The position numbers were made by a program, and so were the translations under genes. A stretch of 64,000 bases of DNA, taken from assembly GCF_001575205.1 (NCBI RefSeq), contig NZ_LSRE01000050.1, positions 248,001-312,000 of the forward strand. Reading direction: 5' to 3'. The DNA is from Tsukamurella pseudospumae. GTDB taxonomy: Bacteria > Actinomycetota > Actinomycetes > Mycobacteriales > Mycobacteriaceae. Position 1 is the first letter of the stretch; each line of letters starts with the position of its first letter. Shown here piece after piece: positions 9,824 through 18,284 of the stretch. The notes under the pieces were generated by a model, which searched no databases, was not told the origin of the DNA, and saw only the letters and a program-made list of their open reading frames with translations.

Positions 9824-10578
9824 GCACTGACAACACATCCAAGTCTGGGCAGCCGGCCCGCAATCGCGCGCGGCCGGCGTTCGCCTCCGTCTCCAGCCAC
9901 TACTTCCCCGCCCTCGTCGGCCTCTTCGTCGGCGTGATGATCATCAGCAACATCACCGGCACCAAGGCCGTGCTGTTCGCCCCGTCGTTGCACCTCGAGT
10001 TCCTCGGCCTGAAGATCGACGGCATCGCCACCGACGGCGCCTTCTACCTCTTCCCCCTCGCCTACGTCCTCGGCGACGTGATCTCGGAGGTGTACGGCTT
10101 CCGCGCGATGCGCCGGGTGATCCTCACCGGTTTCGCGATCCTCGCGCTGGCCGCCCTGTGCTTCTGGATCACCACCACCCTCCCCGCCGCCCCCGGCTGG
10201 CCCAACGACGAGGCCTTCCGGACCGTGGCCGGCGTCGTCCCGCGGTTCCTCGTCGCGGGCCTGGCCGGCTACCTCGTGGGTGAGTTCATGAACTCCTGGG
10301 TGCTGGTACGCATGAAGGCCTGGACGGGCGAGAAGCACCTCTGGTCCCGTCTGCTCGGATCGACGGTGGTCGGCGAGTTCTTCGACACCCTGGTGTTCTG
10401 CTCGATCGCCGCCCCGGCCCTCGGGTTCACCAGCCCCGGCCAGTTCCTCAACTACATGATCCTCGGTTTCGTGTGGAAAACGCTGGTCGAGATCGTGATC
10501 ATGCCGTTCAGCTACGCCCTCTGCGGGTTCCTCAAGCGACGCGAGCCCACCTACCAGCAGGCATTGCTGGCGACCTGA
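9820..10578 (+). CDS. yhhQ: Queuosine precursor transporter (VUT family)
   Basis: 252 residues with about six membrane segments. Motifs include ANITGTK-like SNITGTKAVLF, the loop DGAFYLFPLAYVLGDVISEVYGFR and EFMNSWVLVRMKAWTG...LWSRLLGSTVVGEFFDTLVF, diagnostic of the YhhQ/VUT family that salvages preQ0 or preQ1 for queuosine tRNA modification. Starts at GTG 9820 (GTGA overlap with DUF4307). It lies where M. tuberculosis has only greA and DUF4307, so the gene is an insertion relative to that order. Confidence 0.9.
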   Translation: MSTDNTSKSGQPARNRARPAFASVSSHYFPALVGLFVGVMIISNITGTKAVLFAPSLHLEFLGLKIDGIATDGAFYLFPLAYVLGDVISEVYGFRAMRRVILTGFAILALAALCFWITTTLPAAPGWPNDEAFRTVAGVVPRFLVAGLAGYLVGEFMNSWVLVRMKAWTGEKHLWSRLLGSTVVGEFFDTLVFCSIAAPALGFTSPGQFLNYMILGFVWKTLVEIVIMPFSYALCGFLKRREPTYQQALLAT

Positions 10579-10603
10579 TCCGCCCAACCCGCTTGCCGCT
10601 TTC

Positions 10604-10647
10604 GTGCTAGGGTGGGCGGATACACGGTTCCGCATGGAGCCGTGTAT
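10604..10647 (+). promoter_or_regulatory. greA promoter with a 5'-terminal stem-loop
   Basis: An extended -10 element (TG at 10605-10606, then TAGGGT at 10608-10613) predicts a start near 10620. Exactly there, arms 10620-10631 and 10636-10647 form a 12-bp stem (one G-U pair) with loop GCAT. The hairpin would therefore sit at the extreme 5' end of a ~127-nt greA leader. It could protect the mRNA or pause polymerase. It is not a terminator for the upstream gene, because no T-run follows the stem. Confidence 0.5.
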
Positions 10648-10746
10648 TGCTGCATTTGCGGGCCCCGGGCACCGTTCCAGGGCCGGCTCGGCTGCGGAAC
10701 GATCGCCCCGCGCCGGGCCCCGCCGACTACGACGAAGGACAGAGAA

Positions 10747-11241
10747 ATGACGGACACTCAGGTGACGTGGTTGACCCCCGAGTCCCACGAGCGCCTCAAG
10801 AACGAGTTGGACGCGTTGATCGCCAACCGCCCCGTCATCGCCGCCGAGATCAATGAGCGCCGCGAAGAGGGCGATCTCAAGGAGAACGGCGGCTACCACG
10901 CCGCGCGCGACGAGCAGGGCCAGCAGGAGGCGCGCATCCGCCAGCTGCAGGAGCTCCTCAACAACGCGAAGGTCGGCGAGGCGCCCACCCAGTCCGGCGT
11001 GGCGCTTCCCGGCTCGGTCGTGAAGGTGTACTACGACGGTGACGAGAAGGACGTCGAGACCTTCCTCATCGCCACCCGCGAGGAGGGCGCGCAGGAGAAC
11101 GAGCTGGAGATCTACTCCCCGAACTCCCCGCTCGGCGCGGCGCTCATCAACGCGAAGGTCGGCGACACCCGCGAGTACACCATCCCCAGCGGCGCCACCG
11201 TCAAGGTCACGCTGGTCAGCGCGGAGCCCTACCACTCGTAG
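10747..11241 (+). CDS. greA: Transcription elongation factor GreA
   Basis: 164 residues, the usual length. GreA enters the RNA polymerase secondary channel and stimulates cleavage of backtracked RNA. The N-terminal coiled coil contains [21 protein letters not shown], the acidic tip motif with the catalytic Asp/Glu. The C-terminal FKBP-like domain ends with [25 protein letters not shown] lies 8-12 nt upstream of the ATG. The long leader carries a hairpin (10620-10647) and a strong terminator follows. Confidence 0.97.
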   Translation: MTDTQVTWLTPESHERLKNELDALIANRPVIAAEINERREEGDLKENGGYHAARDEQGQQEARIRQLQELLNNAKVGEAPTQSGVALPGSVVKVYYDGDEKDVETFLIATREEGAQENELEIYSPNSPLGAALINAKVGDTREYTIPSGATVKVTLVSAEPYHS

Positions 11242-11259
11242 GTCCCGCTCCGGCCTCGC

Positions 11260-11296
11260 AAAAGCGGGCCCGTCCCCTCGGGGGCGGGCCCGCTTT
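11260..11296 (+). terminator. greA terminator
   Basis: Inverted repeat AAAGCGGGCCCG... / ...CGGGCCCGCTTT, about 16 bp with one bulged T, loop TCG, 18 bp after the greA stop. It ends in TTT. The next gene is convergent, so it may serve both strands. Confidence 0.8.
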
Positions 11297-11327
11297 CGGC
11301 ATGCGGGGCGAGGGAATCCGCGAGCGG

Positions 11328-12437
11328 CTACCCTGCGCGGGTGCGGAGCAGCTGGCTGACGGTGACGAAGGCGTACCCCTGGTCGGAGAGCGCCGTCATC
11401 GCGCGGTCGAGCGCGGTCGCGGACGAGACGAAGGTGTCGTGCAGCATCACGATCTGCCCGGGCTTCATCCCCATCAGTACCTGCGTGAGGCCGTCGGGAT
11501 CGGCCTGGTAGTTGTAGTCCATCGAGTCCAGGTCCCACAGGACCTGCGTGAGCCCCAGGCGCTTGCCGGCGTCCACGACCGACGGCGAGGTGTGCCCGCC
11601 CATCGGCCGGAACAGCGTGGGCGTACTGCCCACGGACGTGCGGATCGCGTCGTTGGTCTGCTGCAGCTGAGCCGTCTCGTCGGCGTCCGACAGGGTCGTC
11701 ATGTCGGGCTGCGTCCAGGTGCCGTTGGCCACCTCGTTCCCGGTGCCCGCGATCGCGGTCATGATGTCGGGGTTCAGGTTCACCTGCGCGCCGGTGACGA
11801 AGAACGTGCCCTTGCCGCCGTGCGCGTCGAGGGTCTGCAGGAACTGCCGGGTCACGGGGCCGGGGCCGCCGGAGAAGGTCAGCGCCACGCACTTGCTCTT
11901 CGCGCAGTCCACGCTGCCGTCCGGAAGCAGGACGGGCTTGGTCACCGACCGCGCCTGCGCCTGCGCCGCCGGAGTGGGCGAGGCAGGGCCGCTCGGGGCA
12001 CCGTCGCCCTGGCCCGACGGTGCGCCGCTCCCCCCACCGTTGCCGGCGGCGGGCTTGGGCGGCGCAGCGGGCGCCGGCGTTCCGGGGACGGTGGTCTGGG
12101 GCTTGGCCGCCGCGCTGGGCGGCGGTACGACGACGGTCATCGTCGCCGGTGCAGGAGGGGACGGGACCGGGGCCGTCTGCCCGGGCGGCAGGGCGCCGGG
12201 GTTGACGCCCGAACCGGGTGCGGCCGAGGCGCCCGACGGTGCCGAGGGCAGCGGATCGAAGGTCAGGCTCGACCCTGCGCGGTTGGTATCGGTGCCGGTC
12301 ACACCGCATCCGACCGCGACGGCGGCCGCGATCGCGAGGGCACTGCCCGCGACCGCGTAATTGCGGACCTTTCGGCTCTGATTCGGCCTCAAGAACTCAC
12401 TCCAGCCACTTGTGTCATGTTCTACAACAAACGCCAC
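11328..12437 (-). CDS. Polysaccharide deacetylase-like lipoprotein, catalytic motifs lost
   Basis: Up to 369 residues. A signal segment ending VAVGC (lipobox-like, C near residue 44) is followed by a long Pro/Ala/Gly linker and a NodB-type domain from about residue 185. The usual motif TFDDGP reads TFSGGPGP, so the catalytic Asp pair is gone. The metal-binding NHTxTHPDL motif reads NGTWTQPDM, so both His are replaced. The fold motifs LFRPMGG, WDLDSMDY and MLHDT remain. It is therefore probably a non-enzymatic, surface-anchored NodB protein, perhaps glycan binding (inference). The start is uncertain: a TTG at 12392 has GGAG 7 nt upstream and gives 354 residues. Confidence 0.85.
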   Translation of the reverse strand: MAFVVEHDTSGWSEFLRPNQSRKVRNYAVAGSALAIAAAVAVGCGVTGTDTNRAGSSLTFDPLPSAPSGASAAPGSGVNPGALPPGQTAPVPSPPAPATMTVVVPPPSAAAKPQTTVPGTPAPAAPPKPAAGNGGGSGAPSGQGDGAPSGPASPTPAAQAQARSVTKPVLLPDGSVDCAKSKCVALTFSGGPGPVTRQFLQTLDAHGGKGTFFVTGAQVNLNPDIMTAIAGTGNEVANGTWTQPDMTTLSDADETAQLQQTNDAIRTSVGSTPTLFRPMGGHTSPSVVDAGKRLGLTQVLWDLDSMDYNYQADPDGLTQVLMGMKPGQIVMLHDTFVSSATALDRAMTALSDQGYAFVTVSQLLRTRAG

Positions 12438-12567
12438 ATTAGTCCCATGAACCCTGAAGGGGAAGTCGAAGGTTCAGATGGTGACCGAGTCGTTACGCCG
12501 GAGCGGGCCCGGGCCCGGCGCCGAATAGAATCGGGATCGTGCCGCCACGGGGATCGAGGAGACGTCG

Positions 12568-14193
12568 GTGAAGCTCGTGTACCTGCACGGCGTCGGGAGC
12601 GGCGACGCCGGCGGCAACTGGCTCACCGGCCTGAACTTCGGCCTGCAGCACATCGGAGCCGCCCCGGTCACCGCCGCCGACGTCCTCGCGCCCCGGTACT
12701 CCGACCACCTCCACGGCCTGCGTCCCGCCGTCGGCCATCCCGCCATCACCTACGCCGAGCAGGACGACGCCGATGCCCGCCGGTCGTTCGCCGACCGGCA
12801 GGCACGACTCGCCGAGCGCATCCGCCGCTTCGAGGGCGTGCGCGGCCTGGCGTTCAACGACGTACCGAAGGGGCTGGTCGATCGTGTGCAGACGATCGGT
12901 CTCGATCACGCCGTGCTGGGTGCGCTCAAGCAGGTGCAGAACTACCTGACCGACGAGGGCGTGCGCGCGACCGTCCTGCAGCACATCCTCGACGAGCTCC
13001 CCGCCGCCGACGGCGACATCGTCCTCGTCGGCCACAGTCTGGGCAGCATCATCGCCATCGACCTCCTCGACCACCTCCCGCCCGACGTTCATGTCCGGCG
13101 CTTCGTCACCATCGGCAGCCCCGGCGGCAACGAGACACTGCACCGGGCACCCGACCGGATCCTCCGGCGCTTCCCCTACTCGCGCGTGGGCGACTGGTCG
13201 AACTTCATCGATCCGCTCGACCCCGTGACCGCGGGCCGAGGGCTGTCGGACGTCTTCCCCGAGGCGAACGACTTCTGGATCGGTGGCAGCGCAGGCCATC
13301 TCGCGAGCATGTACACCTCACACCCCGCGTTCGCGACCATCATCGACGACGCGTTGCAGCGCACCGTCGCCACCGCGGGACCGCGTCCGCGGCTCAGCGA
13401 CGCCGATGCCGGGACCCTGCTCACGCTCGCCTACCTCGGCGTGATGAGCGAGAGCGTCGCCGGAAGCGCGGCCCGGGAGAAGCTCGACGGGGTCGTGAGC
13501 ATGCTGCGACGCAGCTACGTCGAGGAGATCGAGCACCGTGTCGGCGAGTTGCCGCCGGAGCTGGCTGAGCTGGTCGCGGGAAACATGCCGGAGCTCCCCG
13601 CTCGCTGGACCCTGCGCGACGCCGTGACCCAGGTCGTGCAGCTGGCCTATTCGGACCTCGTCGCGCCGTACGGCATCGACGTCACCGACGCGGCGATCGA
13701 CGCGATCCCCACGATGCTGCGCCGGCTGGGCTTCCCGGACGCGGTCGGCGAGCAGGTCCGCGCCGGAGTCCGCAGGGTCGACGACCGGATCGGCCCGAAG
13801 CCCCTGTTCCGCACCCGGACCCGGCTCGCCCTGATCGCGGCGGCCGGCTTCCTGGTAGCCGCCGGTCCGCTCGGCGTCGGTGCGTGCCGGGCGCCGGGAA
13901 CGACGGGGATCGGAGCCGTGCGGACCGGACTCGCCGGATTCGGGCCCGGCGGGGCCGCCGGTGGCGTCGCAGCGGTCGGCGGGCTCGCGCTGGCCGGCGT
14001 CGTCACGGCGATCACCGCCCTCGCCCGGCCCGGCACGTACGCGGTCTTCGACGATCCGACAGCGGTGCGGGTCCAGGTCACGATCGCGCAGTGCATGCGC
14101 GACCTCGGTGTCGCCGAGCGCCCGGCTCCGGCCCCGGCCGGCCCGGAACGACTCGGGCGGGCAAGCGGCGCCCAAGAGGGCGGCAAGGTCTGA
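12568..14193 (+). CDS. Alpha/beta-hydrolase-fold protein with a C-terminal hydrophobic region
   Basis: 541 residues. The N-terminal domain begins MKLVYLHGVGSGD and has the nucleophile elbow VLVGHSLGSIIAIDLL (Ser near residue 156), as in serine hydrolases or lipases. Residues ~250-400 are mostly helical with no family I recognise. Two hydrophobic, Gly/Ala-rich segments (about 420-440 and 465-490) could insert in the membrane. GTG at 12568 has GAGGAG 7 nt upstream, and a TAGAAT -10 lies at 12526-12531. Substrate unknown. It is followed after 13 nt by a small membrane protein, probably in the same transcript. Confidence 0.7.
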   Translation: MKLVYLHGVGSGDAGGNWLTGLNFGLQHIGAAPVTAADVLAPRYSDHLHGLRPAVGHPAITYAEQDDADARRSFADRQARLAERIRRFEGVRGLAFNDVPKGLVDRVQTIGLDHAVLGALKQVQNYLTDEGVRATVLQHILDELPAADGDIVLVGHSLGSIIAIDLLDHLPPDVHVRRFVTIGSPGGNETLHRAPDRILRRFPYSRVGDWSNFIDPLDPVTAGRGLSDVFPEANDFWIGGSAGHLASMYTSHPAFATIIDDALQRTVATAGPRPRLSDADAGTLLTLAYLGVMSESVAGSAAREKLDGVVSMLRRSYVEEIEHRVGELPPELAELVAGNMPELPARWTLRDAVTQVVQLAYSDLVAPYGIDVTDAAIDAIPTMLRRLGFPDAVGEQVRAGVRRVDDRIGPKPLFRTRTRLALIAAAGFLVAAGPLGVGACRAPGTTGIGAVRTGLAGFGPGGAAGGVAAVGGLALAGVVTAITALARPGTYAVFDDPTAVRVQVTIAQCMRDLGVAERPAPAPAGPERLGRASGAQEGGKV

Positions 14194-14206
14194 GCCGGAC
14201 GATCGA

Positions 14207-14671
14207 GTGGTGGTGAACACCTACCAGGCGCCGTTGCGACAGCGGAATCCGGCCGCGTTCGTCGCCGTCGCCGCCACCTCGGCGATCGCCTTCGTGCTCG
14301 TCGTCGCCGTCGCCGCACTGGCCGCCGCGTTCGGGATGCTCCTGCTCCTCGCCCACGCGCTGTCCGACCCTCTCGTGCACGACCGCCACGACGAGGGGTC
14401 GGTGCGATTCCGGGCGAGCCTGTTCAGCAGGGACAGCGCGCCCGGCAAGGACATGAGCGACTCCATGTGCCGGCGGATCCTGGGGTCGTTCGACGCCCGC
14501 GACCGGTGGTATCCGCCGGGCCGATGGCTCGTCGGTGCGGTCACCATCGCGGGCGACGACGCGACGGTCGCCGTGACACACCCCGTCACGGCGGGTGCCG
14601 ATCGGGAGACGACGACGACCGTGCGCTTCCGCTACGAGGGCGGACTCTGGCAGTACTGCGGGGTCAGCTGA
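14207..14671 (+). CDS. Small membrane-anchored protein of unknown function
   Basis: About 153-155 residues, starting at one of three consecutive in-frame GTG codons (14207, 14210, 14213). A short basic N-terminus is followed by one long hydrophobic segment (AIAFVLVVAVAALAAAFGMLLLLA), then an extracytoplasmic domain with two cysteines (MCRRIL and QYCGVS at the C-terminus) that might form a disulfide. It resembles small actinobacterial exported proteins but no family is recognised. Its end overlaps the convergent metB gene by 8 bp. It is close behind the hydrolase-fold gene. Confidence 0.6.
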   Translation: MVVNTYQAPLRQRNPAAFVAVAATSAIAFVLVVAVAALAAAFGMLLLLAHALSDPLVHDRHDEGSVRFRASLFSRDSAPGKDMSDSMCRRILGSFDARDRWYPPGRWLVGAVTIAGDDATVAVTHPVTAGADRETTTTVRFRYEGGLWQYCGVS

Positions 14672-15836
14672 ACGCGTTCTCCAGGTCCGCGATCAGATCG
14701 CCGATGTCCTCGATACCGACCGACAGCCGCACGAGGTCCTCGGGCACCTCGAGCTGCGAACCCGCGGTGGAGGCGTGGGTCATGGCCGCCGGGTGCTCGA
14801 TGAGCGACTCGATGCCGCCCAGCGACTCGGCGAGCGTGAAGATCTCGGTCCGCGCGCAGAACCGCTGCGCCGCCTCGCGGCCGCCGGCCAGCCGCACCGA
14901 GATCATGCCGCCGAAGCGCTTCATCTGCTTGGCGGCGACGGCGTGGTTCGGGTGGCTGTCCAGGCCCGGGTAGAGCACCGTCGACACCTCCGGGCGCCCG
15001 GAGAGGAACTCGACGACCCGCTCCGCGTTGTCGCAGTGCCGGTCCATGCGCACGCCGAGAGTCTTGATGCCGCGCAGCGCCAGGTACACGTCGAACGGGC
15101 CGGGCACCGCGCCCGCACCGTTCTGCAGGAACGCGAAATCGGTGTCGAGCTGCTCGTCGTTGGTGATCAGTGCGCCGCCGACGGTGTCGCTGTGGCCGCC
15201 CAGGTACTTCGTCACCGAGTGCAGCACCACATCGGCGCCGAGCGTGAGCGGCGTCTGCAGGTAGGGGCTCGCGAAGGTGTTGTCCACCACCAGCTTCGCG
15301 CCGGCGTCGTGCGCGACGCCGGCGAGGGCCTCGATGTCGCCGATGTTGAGCAGCGGATTGGTGGGCGTCTCGATCCACACCAGCTTGGTGTTCGGGCGGA
15401 TCGCCGCGCGCACCGCGTCGACATCGTTGATCGGCGCGGGGGTGTGCTCGATCCCCCACTGCGAGAAGACCTTGTCGATGAGACGGAAGGTGCCGCCGTA
15501 GGCGTCGTCGGGGATGACGAGGTGATCGCCGGGGCGCAACGCGGCGCGCAGCATGCAATCGGTGGCGGCCATGCCGGATGCGAAGCCGCGGCCGAAGGTT
15601 CCCTCCTCGATCGCGGCGAGGTTCGCCTCGTACGCGCGGCGGGTCGGGTTCCCGGTGCGGGCGTACTCGTAGCCGCCGCGCATTCCGCCCACACCGTCCT
15701 GGGCGAAGGTGGAGCTGGCGTAGATCGGTACGTTGACCGCGCCGGTCAGCGGATCGGGCTCGTAGCCGGCGTGGATCGCCCGGGTCGAGAAGCCCTGCGC
15801 CGCGTGCTTGTCGATCGCGCTCTTCTGCTCACTCAT
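14664..15836 (-). CDS. metB: Cystathionine gamma-synthase/lyase family enzyme
   Basis: 390 residues, PLP-dependent, cytosolic. The cofactor lysine sits in LHSVTKYLGGHSD; other family motifs are YEYARTGNPTRRAYE, FASGMAA and VVDNTFASPYLQTPL. Cystathionine gamma-synthase joins O-acyl-homoserine and cysteine, and the related gamma-lyase splits cystathionine; sequence alone does not separate them. It follows cbs by 14 nt on the same strand, so the pair can run transsulfuration in one operon. In M. tuberculosis pra lies between them; here it is absent. Confidence 0.95.
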   Translation of the reverse strand: MSEQKSAIDKHAAQGFSTRAIHAGYEPDPLTGAVNVPIYASSTFAQDGVGGMRGGYEYARTGNPTRRAYEANLAAIEEGTFGRGFASGMAATDCMLRAALRPGDHLVIPDDAYGGTFRLIDKVFSQWGIEHTPAPINDVDAVRAAIRPNTKLVWIETPTNPLLNIGDIEALAGVAHDAGAKLVVDNTFASPYLQTPLTLGADVVLHSVTKYLGGHSDTVGGALITNDEQLDTDFAFLQNGAGAVPGPFDVYLALRGIKTLGVRMDRHCDNAERVVEFLSGRPEVSTVLYPGLDSHPNHAVAAKQMKRFGGMISVRLAGGREAAQRFCARTEIFTLAESLGGIESLIEHPAAMTHASTAGSQLEVPEDLVRLSVGIEDIGDLIADLENAFS

Positions 15837-15850
15837 GATCGAGGCCCTTT

Positions 15851-17233
15851 CTACTTGCCGTGGGAGAGGTAGTTCAGCACGTCGTGCCGGGTGATGACGC
15901 CGACGGGCTTGCCGTCGTCGATCACCATCAGCGCGTCGGACTCGCGGAGCGCGGCGTTGGCCGCCGAGATCGGCTCTCCCGCACCGATGAGCGGGAAGGC
16001 CGGGCCCATGTGCTTGCTCACCGGATCGGCCAGTTCGGCGCGGCCCTCGAAGACCGCGGAGAGGAGCTCTCGCTCGGTGACCGCGCCCGCGACCTCGCCC
16101 GCCATGATCGGCGGCTCGGCGCCCACGACGGGCATCTGCGAGACGTTGTACTCGGCGAGGATCTCGATGGCGTCGCGGATGGTCTCCGACGGATGGGTGT
16201 GCACCAGGTCGGGGAGCTCGCCCTTCTTGCCGCGCAGGATGTCGCCGACGAGGGCCTCCTGCTCGTTGGGATCCAGCGGCGCGCGCAGGAAGCCGTAGCT
16301 CGACATCCACTTGTCGTTGAAGATCTTCGAGAGGTAGCCGCGGCCACCGTCGGGCAGAAGGACGACGACGACGGCCTCGGGATCCCGCTCCGCGACGCGC
16401 AGCGCGGCGACGACGGCCATGCCGCACGAGCCGCCGACGAGCAGCCCCTCCTCGCGGGCGAGGCGACGGGTCATCTCGAAGGAGTCGGCGTCGGAGACGG
16501 CGATGATCTCGTCGGGGATGTCGGGGTCGTAGGCGGTGGGCCAGAAGTCCTCGCCCACGCCCTCGACGAGGTACGGGCGGCCCGTGCCGCCGGAGTAGAC
16601 CGAGCCCTCGGGGTCGGCGCCGACGACCTTGACCTTCCCGCCGGACACCTCCTTGAGGTAGCGGCCGGTGCCGGTGATGGTGCCGCCGGTGCCGACGCCC
16701 GCCACGAAGTGGGTGATCCTCCCCTCGGTGTCGCGCCAGATCTCGGGGCCGGTGGTCTCGTAGTGCGAGGCGGGGCCGTTGGGGTTGGAGTACTGGTTCG
16801 GCTTCCAGGCGCCGGGGATCTCGCGGGTGAGCCGGTCGGAGACGTTGTAGTACGAGTCCGGGTGCTCGGGCGCCACGGCGGTGGGGCACACCACGACCTC
16901 GGCGCCGTAGGCCTTGAGGACGTTGCGCTTATCCTCGCTGACCTTGTCCGGGCAGACGAAGACGCACTTGTAGCCGCGCTGCTGCGCGACGATCGCGAGG
17001 CCGACGCCGGTGTTGCCGGAGGTCGGCTCGACGATCGTGCCGCCGGGCTTCAGCTCCCCCGACTCCTCCGCGGCGTCGATCATCTTCACCGCGATCCGGT
17101 CCTTGCTGGACCCGCCGGGGTTGAGGTACTCGATCTTGGCCGCGACCAGGCCGGATCCGGGCTTCACCACGGAGTTGAGTCGCACCAGTGGGGTGTCGCC
17201 GATCAACTCGCTGACGTGTCCTGCGATACGCAT
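15851..17233 (-). CDS. cbs: Cystathionine beta-synthase
   Basis: 460 residues. Condenses serine with homocysteine to cystathionine (PLP). The lysine motif is NPGGSSKDRIAVKMI; further motifs are EPTSGNTGVGLA and GVGTGGTITGTGRYLKE. The C-terminal third (from about residue 340) holds two CBS domains (PSETIRDAIEILAEYNVSQMPVVG and ESDALMVIDDGKPVGVITRHDVL), which bind adenosyl ligands in relatives. ATG 17233 matches the family start MRIAxHxxELIGxTPLVRL. Upstream is the divergent GDSL gene with only 71 bp between; no SAM riboswitch is visible. Confidence 0.96.
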   Translation of the reverse strand: MRIAGHVSELIGDTPLVRLNSVVKPGSGLVAAKIEYLNPGGSSKDRIAVKMIDAAEESGELKPGGTIVEPTSGNTGVGLAIVAQQRGYKCVFVCPDKVSEDKRNVLKAYGAEVVVCPTAVAPEHPDSYYNVSDRLTREIPGAWKPNQYSNPNGPASHYETTGPEIWRDTEGRITHFVAGVGTGGTITGTGRYLKEVSGGKVKVVGADPEGSVYSGGTGRPYLVEGVGEDFWPTAYDPDIPDEIIAVSDADSFEMTRRLAREEGLLVGGSCGMAVVAALRVAERDPEAVVVVLLPDGGRGYLSKIFNDKWMSSYGFLRAPLDPNEQEALVGDILRGKKGELPDLVHTHPSETIRDAIEILAEYNVSQMPVVGAEPPIMAGEVAGAVTERELLSAVFEGRAELADPVSKHMGPAFPLIGAGEPISAANAALRESDALMVIDDGKPVGVITRHDVLNYLSHGK

Positions 17234-17304
17234 GCCTCCATCGTCCCAGAACGGCCCGGCCCGCCTCACGGCCGGTGCCCGGGTCGGGCAGTAGATTGGC
17301 ACTC

Positions 17305-18222
17305 ATGGGGTACTCCCGAAGCCGCATGACGCGCGACGCGCTGTACACCTCGGCCGCCGCGGTCGGCGGCGCCGGAGCCACCTGGGGCGCCTACGCCCTG
17401 CTCACCAAGCAGGCGCGCACCGCGCGCACCGTCATCCCGCACCGCACCGACAAAGCACCGTCGAAGGACGGGATCTACTCCCCCGGCACCGCCGTCGTCG
17501 AGCGGCCCGGGCCGCACCACGTCGCGGACGTGAGCCTCATGGTCTTCGGGGATTCCACGGCCGCCGGTCTCGGGGTCGACGATGCCGAACACACGCCCGG
17601 CGTGCTCCTCGCGCGCGGCGTGGTGGCCGAGACGGGTCGCACCGTGCGGCTCGCGGTCAAGGCGATCGTCGGAGCGACGTCGAAGGGCCTCGCGGCACAG
17701 ATCGAGGCCGCGTTCATCGCCAAGCAGATCCCGGACGTGGCGGTGATCATCGTGGGCGCGAACGACGTGACGGCGCTCAACGGCTTCGAGGCCTCGGCAC
17801 GACGCCTGGGCGCGGCGGTGGCGCAGCTGCGCGGCGCGGGCGCCGAGGTGGTGGTGGGCACCTGCCCGGACATCGGCGTGGTGCAGGCGATCCCGCAGCC
17901 CCTGCGGTCGGTGATCCGGAGGTACGGCCTGCAGCTGGCGGCGCGGCAGCGCGCGTACGTGCTCGACGCGGGCGGCCGTCCCGTGCCCTTCGCCGACACC
18001 CTGACCCCCGAGTTCCTCGAGGCACCCGAGCGGATGTTCTCGCCGGACAACTTCCACCCGTCGGCTGCCGGCTACGAGCTGGCGGCGCGCCTGCTCCTCC
18101 CCGAGGTCCTCGCGGCGATCGGCGAGTGGCACGGTCCGTTGCCGTCGCCGCCGGAGGTCTCCGAGGCTGCCGACGCGAACGGTCTGACGGCACGTTTGAC
18201 CCGGGTCCTGCACCGCGCCTGA
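17305..18222 (+). CDS. SGNH/GDSL-type esterase, membrane anchored (Rv1075c-like)
   Basis: 305 residues. N-terminal signal or anchor (ALYTSAAAVGGAGATWGAYALL), then SGNH blocks: VFGDSTAAGLG (block I Ser), VGANDVT (block III Asn) and FSPDNFHPSAAGYE (block V Asp-x-x-His). It hydrolyses acyl esters, probably at the cell envelope. The ATG at 17305 is preceded by TAGATT at 17292-17297, exactly 7 nt away, which predicts a leaderless mRNA. A strong terminator follows. Confidence 0.88.
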   Translation: MGYSRSRMTRDALYTSAAAVGGAGATWGAYALLTKQARTARTVIPHRTDKAPSKDGIYSPGTAVVERPGPHHVADVSLMVFGDSTAAGLGVDDAEHTPGVLLARGVVAETGRTVRLAVKAIVGATSKGLAAQIEAAFIAKQIPDVAVIIVGANDVTALNGFEASARRLGAAVAQLRGAGAEVVVGTCPDIGVVQAIPQPLRSVIRRYGLQLAARQRAYVLDAGGRPVPFADTLTPEFLEAPERMFSPDNFHPSAAGYELAARLLLPEVLAAIGEWHGPLPSPPEVSEAADANGLTARLTRVLHRA

Positions 18223-18237
18223 CGGCCCCGCAGACGC

Positions 18238-18271
18238 CGAACGCCCCACAGCCGGGGCTGCGGGGCGTTCG
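18238..18271. terminator. Bidirectional terminator between convergent genes
   Basis: CGAACGCCCCACAGCC pairs with GGCTGCGGGGCGTTCG (16 bp, one A-C mismatch) around a very tight 2-nt loop. It lies between the stops of the GDSL gene (18222) and the Bax-inhibitor gene (18285). No T-run is present on either strand, as is common in high-GC actinobacteria. Confidence 0.65.
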
Positions 18272-18284
18272 GACTGGGATACTA

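Noticed and set aside
15837-16889. A single long protein joining an antisense frame of cbs to metB
   Set aside because: The frame over cbs is antisense-type low complexity; metB has its own start and the normal length.
17234-17304. A SAM or S-box riboswitch ahead of cbs
   Set aside because: Only 71 bp lie between the divergent starts, and no conserved riboswitch core is visible.
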